From: Promethearchaeota archaeon
GTDB lineage: Archaea > Asgardarchaeota > Lokiarchaeia > Sigynarchaeales > SOKP01
Direction of reading: 5' to 3'
Assembly: GCA_019057975.1 (NCBI GenBank)
Contig: JAHLWJ010000189.1
Coordinates: 1-8,278 of the forward strand
Length of the DNA: 8,278 nt
This document shows positions 5,972-8,278 of the stretch, one piece after another (within the stretch, counting starts at the first letter, position 1; each line of letters begins with the position of its first letter). The notes below the pieces were generated by a model, which saw only the letters and a program-made list of their open reading frames with translations, made no database searches and was not told where the DNA came from. A program made the translations under genes and the position numbers.

Positions 5972-8005
5972 TTATCTTTTTTTCAGCCCCACAATTGTCT
6001 CCTCGACCTCAGTTCTACGTCTGAACTTTTCTTTCAAGTTCTCCATATATGTGTCACTTAACGCCCGGGTACCTCTTGTATCTACTCCACATGATCCCTT
6101 AACTTCCGTATTTTCTCCTGCAACTGTTGGTAATGCTGGGAATCCCACAGTTAAATCACTTGTTGAAACAGGAACAGGTCCAAAATCATAAGTAACATCG
6201 TAATCTGAAACATTATCAAATCCTTTGTTACAAGCAACATAACTGGTGCTAATTTCTAAAGTATCTTGAACAGGGATTCCATTATGTAAAAAGGTATTAT
6301 TTAAGGCTGAACAACAATTTGATTCTACCAATAAGACACCGACTTCATTATTAGAAATTTCACAATTTTGAACATTAACTTTATCGTAACTTAAAGCCAA
6401 TACTCCAGATGTTCTGTGGTTTGTAATCAAACAATTAAAAACACTACCCTCTTTAGAATTTCCTGATAAGGCCCTTAGTGTAATTCCAGATTCTGTTCTG
6501 TCTCCGAGGTTATCGTCCGGTATACTGTTCTGAGTAATAACACAGTCACGAACAGAAACTTTACCAATATTCGACCCAATAATACGAATTCCTTGACTTG
6601 ATATATCTGACCCCACAATTGCATCACATGTGTTACCGGACGTATGACAATCTTTAATAAGAACAGAGTCACCTATTCCGGCCCTAAAATTAGTTCCACC
6701 CACATCAATGCCTGTGCATAATTTTAAAGCTACATTAGATCTTTCTAAATTTGTTAAAATTCGATTATCTTGTGTAATACATCCACTAATAGTTCCACCT
6801 TCAGTATAAAATAACGCACATCCGCTTGCTTTTTGATATTGGTCAGGAAATGCTTCACCCTGTAATTTATAGTCAGATACATTATTGGATGCAATACATC
6901 GATCGTATTTAACACTTTTTGCTCTATTTAAATCAAGATCGTCATCAGGTAAAGGTCCTGGTAGAAACCCACTTTGATGAAATCCTTCGACTAACCCTCC
7001 GGATGTATTTCTACAAGATTGCGAATTTGAAATCAAAATATGCCCTCCTGCTCCTGCAACAGGACCTCTAGCAATTCCTTGTGCGCCAATTGCTACATTA
7101 TCGTTAAATTGAGAATCCGTGATGTTAATATTATCAACATTAAAATATAAAAATGACTCACATTGTGAATACGCAACTTTTACATTACTAGAATCTGTCT
7201 TATTAAAGCTTGCACTACACTTATCAATGTTCCAATTTTTGATTCCATGATCTTGTATCAATGATGATCTACTGCTCAAAAATAGTAAACCGCCTGCGAA
7301 TACATTTCCGTCTGTTCCTGGTAAATCTCCAAGCCAATATATTCCTGTTCTACGGGTATTTAATCCATATGAAAAAGAGCACTTTGAAAACTCGTACTCA
7401 TTTCCATTTCCAACAGATATTCCTACAGGATTGTTTTCATCACAAATACAGTTAATCAAAGTTGCTGTATCGATGATTCCGTGATAAGTAGTCATTCCTG
7501 CACGGGCATAGTACTTTGTTTCACCTAATTGAATTCCACCTTCTAAAAATGCATCTTCAGGGGTCCCGAATGTTGTAGGAGATTTTCCACCATTTTTGAT
7601 AACATTAAGTTTAGAGTCATCTTCTCCAAGACGAATTCTTTTGGTTCCTCCTTGAACATAGATACCAATTTGAGAAAACTCTCTTACGGTTCCATTACTT
7701 CCCAGAATGGTCACATTTTCATGTCCAGTTAAAACAGTGATACCGGTGGTCTTAAGAACATCATTTCCTTGACGTAGAGTGAATCCGCATAGGTCAAGCT
7801 GAACATTATCGGCGTCAATCAAAATGGCTGATTTTCCTGTAACATCAGGAACGAAGGAAATATCTTTTGATAAAGCATATTTCCCAGATTTGGTGATATG
7901 AAAAGATTTTTTCAATTGTCCATGAGAACAAAAGTCCTTTTTGCTTATAAGATAAGCAGCTTTGCATGATTTCTCACATTTTTTGGTATCTTTGCATTGA
8001 CACAT
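5972..8005 (-). CDS. Right-handed parallel beta-helix (pectate-lyase-like) repeat protein, 677 residues
   Basis: The fold is read from roughly a dozen degenerate rungs of about 20-40 residues. Typical starts are DNVQLDLCGFTL (67-77), ENVTILGSNGTV, VLIKDCHTSGN, VSVRDCVITQN and VNVQNCEISNN. The DNVQLDLCGFTL signature is typical of giant-virus beta-helix proteins. The N-terminus is Cys-rich (Cys 2, 4, 10, 14, 26) with no clear signal peptide or membrane helix. Many rungs place a Cys after Asn, Asp or Lys, suggesting a stacked Cys/Asn ladder. The C-terminus is a Pro/Val-rich linker and a basic helical end (MENLKEKFRRR). About eight N-x-S/T sequons occur. No catalytic residues of a lyase are evident to me. 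Such proteins act as fibre, tail-spike or polysaccharide-binding parts, and a virion surface role is inferred. Sampled rows are 32-45% GC against 28% in neighbours. No early motif was found upstream. Confidence 0.88.
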   Translation of the reverse strand: MCQCKDTKKCEKSCKAAYLISKKDFCSHGQLKKSFHITKSGKYALSKDISFVPDVTGKSAILIDADNVQLDLCGFTLRQGNDVLKTTGITVLTGHENVTILGSNGTVREFSQIGIYVQGGTKRIRLGEDDSKLNVIKNGGKSPTTFGTPEDAFLEGGIQLGETKYYARAGMTTYHGIIDTATLINCICDENNPVGISVGNGNEYEFSKCSFSYGLNTRRTGIYWLGDLPGTDGNVFAGGLLFLSSRSSLIQDHGIKNWNIDKCSASFNKTDSSNVKVAYSQCESFLYFNVDNINITDSQFNDNVAIGAQGIARGPVAGAGGHILISNSQSCRNTSGGLVEGFHQSGFLPGPLPDDDLDLNRAKSVKYDRCIASNNVSDYKLQGEAFPDQYQKASGCALFYTEGGTISGCITQDNRILTNLERSNVALKLCTGIDVGGTNFRAGIGDSVLIKDCHTSGNTCDAIVGSDISSQGIRIIGSNIGKVSVRDCVITQNSIPDDNLGDRTESGITLRALSGNSKEGSVFNCLITNHRTSGVLALSYDKVNVQNCEISNNEVGVLLVESNCCSALNNTFLHNGIPVQDTLEISTSYVACNKGFDNVSDYDVTYDFGPVPVSTSDLTVGFPALPTVAGENTEVKGSCGVDTRGTRALSDTYMENLKEKFRRRTEVEETIVGLKKR

Positions 8006-8020
8006 TTTTATTTAAGAAAT

Positions 8021-8076
8021 ATTTTTAATTTTTAATTTTTAATTTTTAATTTTTAATTTTTAATTTTTAATTTTTA
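8021..8076. repeat. Tandem repeat: 8 perfect copies of a 7-bp unit upstream of the beta-helix gene
   Basis: Eight exact copies of ATTTTTA (TAAAAAT on the minus strand) run without interruption, 15 to 71 nt upstream of the beta-helix ATG. A ninth copy at 8004-8010 overlaps the start codon, separated by TTTAAGAAAT. The array lies where a promoter should be and its last unit overlaps the hairpin at 8072-8098. The copy number may vary by slippage and change promoter spacing, but that is inference. Confidence 0.95.
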
Positions 8077-8098
8077 TATAACATAATGTTATATAAAA
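8072..8098 (-). terminator. 3'-end hairpin (13-bp stem, 1-nt centre) behind the right-edge gene
   Basis: Arms 8072-8084 and 8086-8098 are perfectly complementary over 13 bp, containing ATATAACAT and ATGTTATAT. It begins 22 nt after the stop of the minus-strand gene entering from the right. Position and stem length match the Mimivirus polyadenylation hairpin rule. It overlaps the end of the 7-bp repeat array. Confidence 0.6.
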
Positions 8099-8120
8099 TA
8101 TGAATCAACCATTATTTATA

Positions 8121-8278
8121 CTATGGAAATTTATTTTCAATATTTTCAAATTTATTACTGGTCCATATTAAAATATTTTTCTTTAAAATTTCTAAATCTT
8201 CACTTAATTCAAAATTATCTTCAATACTTAAATTCGCACAAATATAAGCAATATCTGAAAAATTGTAATTATAATATT
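8121..8278 (-). CDS. C-terminal end of an unidentified protein entering from the right edge
   Basis: The minus strand is open from the window edge to a TAG at 8121-8123, giving 51 residues that include SDIAYICANLSIED and LEILKKNILIW and end in NKFP. The stretch is Asn-, Ile- and Glu-rich and looks helical and acidic, typical of AT-rich giant-virus proteins. I do not recognise the family. Support for a real gene comes from the clean 3' hairpin shortly after the stop and the matching orientation with the next gene. The start lies outside the window. Confidence 0.55.
   Translation of the reverse strand, partial: YYNYNFSDIAYICANLSIEDNFELSEDLEILKKNILIWTSNKFENIENKFP

Noticed and set aside
5883..6191. 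102-codon plus-strand frame with hydrophobic start
   Set aside because: It overlaps the hairpin at 5877-5903 and is antisense to the C-terminus of the beta-helix gene; no independent support.
8100..8171. 23-codon plus-strand frame (starts MNQPLFILW)
   Set aside because: It is antisense to the right-edge gene end, very short, and starts inside the region next to the hairpin.

Overview
The window looks like part of a nucleocytoplasmic large DNA virus (giant virus), most likely mimivirus-like (Imitervirales). This is inferred from several signs. Genes are intronless and tightly packed with very AT-rich gaps, and no Shine-Dalgarno sequence precedes the starts I checked. The octamer AAAATTGA, the known Mimivirus early-promoter core, lies just upstream of three genes. 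AT-rich hairpins follow gene ends, as the Mimivirus polyadenylation 'hairpin rule' describes. The gene content (parallel beta-helix protein, DXD glycosyltransferase, Cys-finger protein) also fits. No hallmark gene such as capsid or polymerase B is present, so the assignment is not proven.

Layout, left to right. Positions 1-2933 (minus) are one long open frame running off the left edge. It encodes an adenosylcobalamin-type (class II) ribonucleotide reductase with an N-terminal ATP-cone, interrupted in frame by two inteins: a 142-residue mini-intein without endonuclease and a 373-residue intein with a two-motif LAGLIDADG endonuclease. Removing both restores the class II motifs VVAGGVRR-SAL and NP-CGE. 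A 224-bp gap then holds the reductase promoter and the 3' hairpin of the next gene. Positions 3158-3661 (minus) encode a 167-residue protein with four Cys and a basic nuclear-localisation-like tail. It is divergent from 3778-4980 (plus), a 400-residue protein with a C-terminal Cys/His finger, and each has its own AAAATTGA in the 116-bp gap between them. Converging on that gene is a GT32-like glycosyltransferase with a C-terminal membrane anchor (5011-5865, minus), with a 16-bp palindrome between the two stops. Upstream of it on the same strand is a 677-residue parallel beta-helix protein (5972-8005, minus). Its upstream region holds eight perfect copies of a 7-bp repeat, overlapping the 3' hairpin of a gene whose C-terminal end enters from the right edge (8121-8278, minus). 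No gene-free stretch exceeds 300 bases.

Functionally, the reductase would supply dNTPs for viral DNA synthesis without a radical-generating small subunit, but would depend on cobalamin. The beta-helix protein and the adjacent glycosyltransferase are plausible late structural or surface-modification genes. The early motif is present at the reductase and the two divergent genes and absent at the glycosyltransferase and beta-helix genes, which suggests an early/late division, but this is inference.
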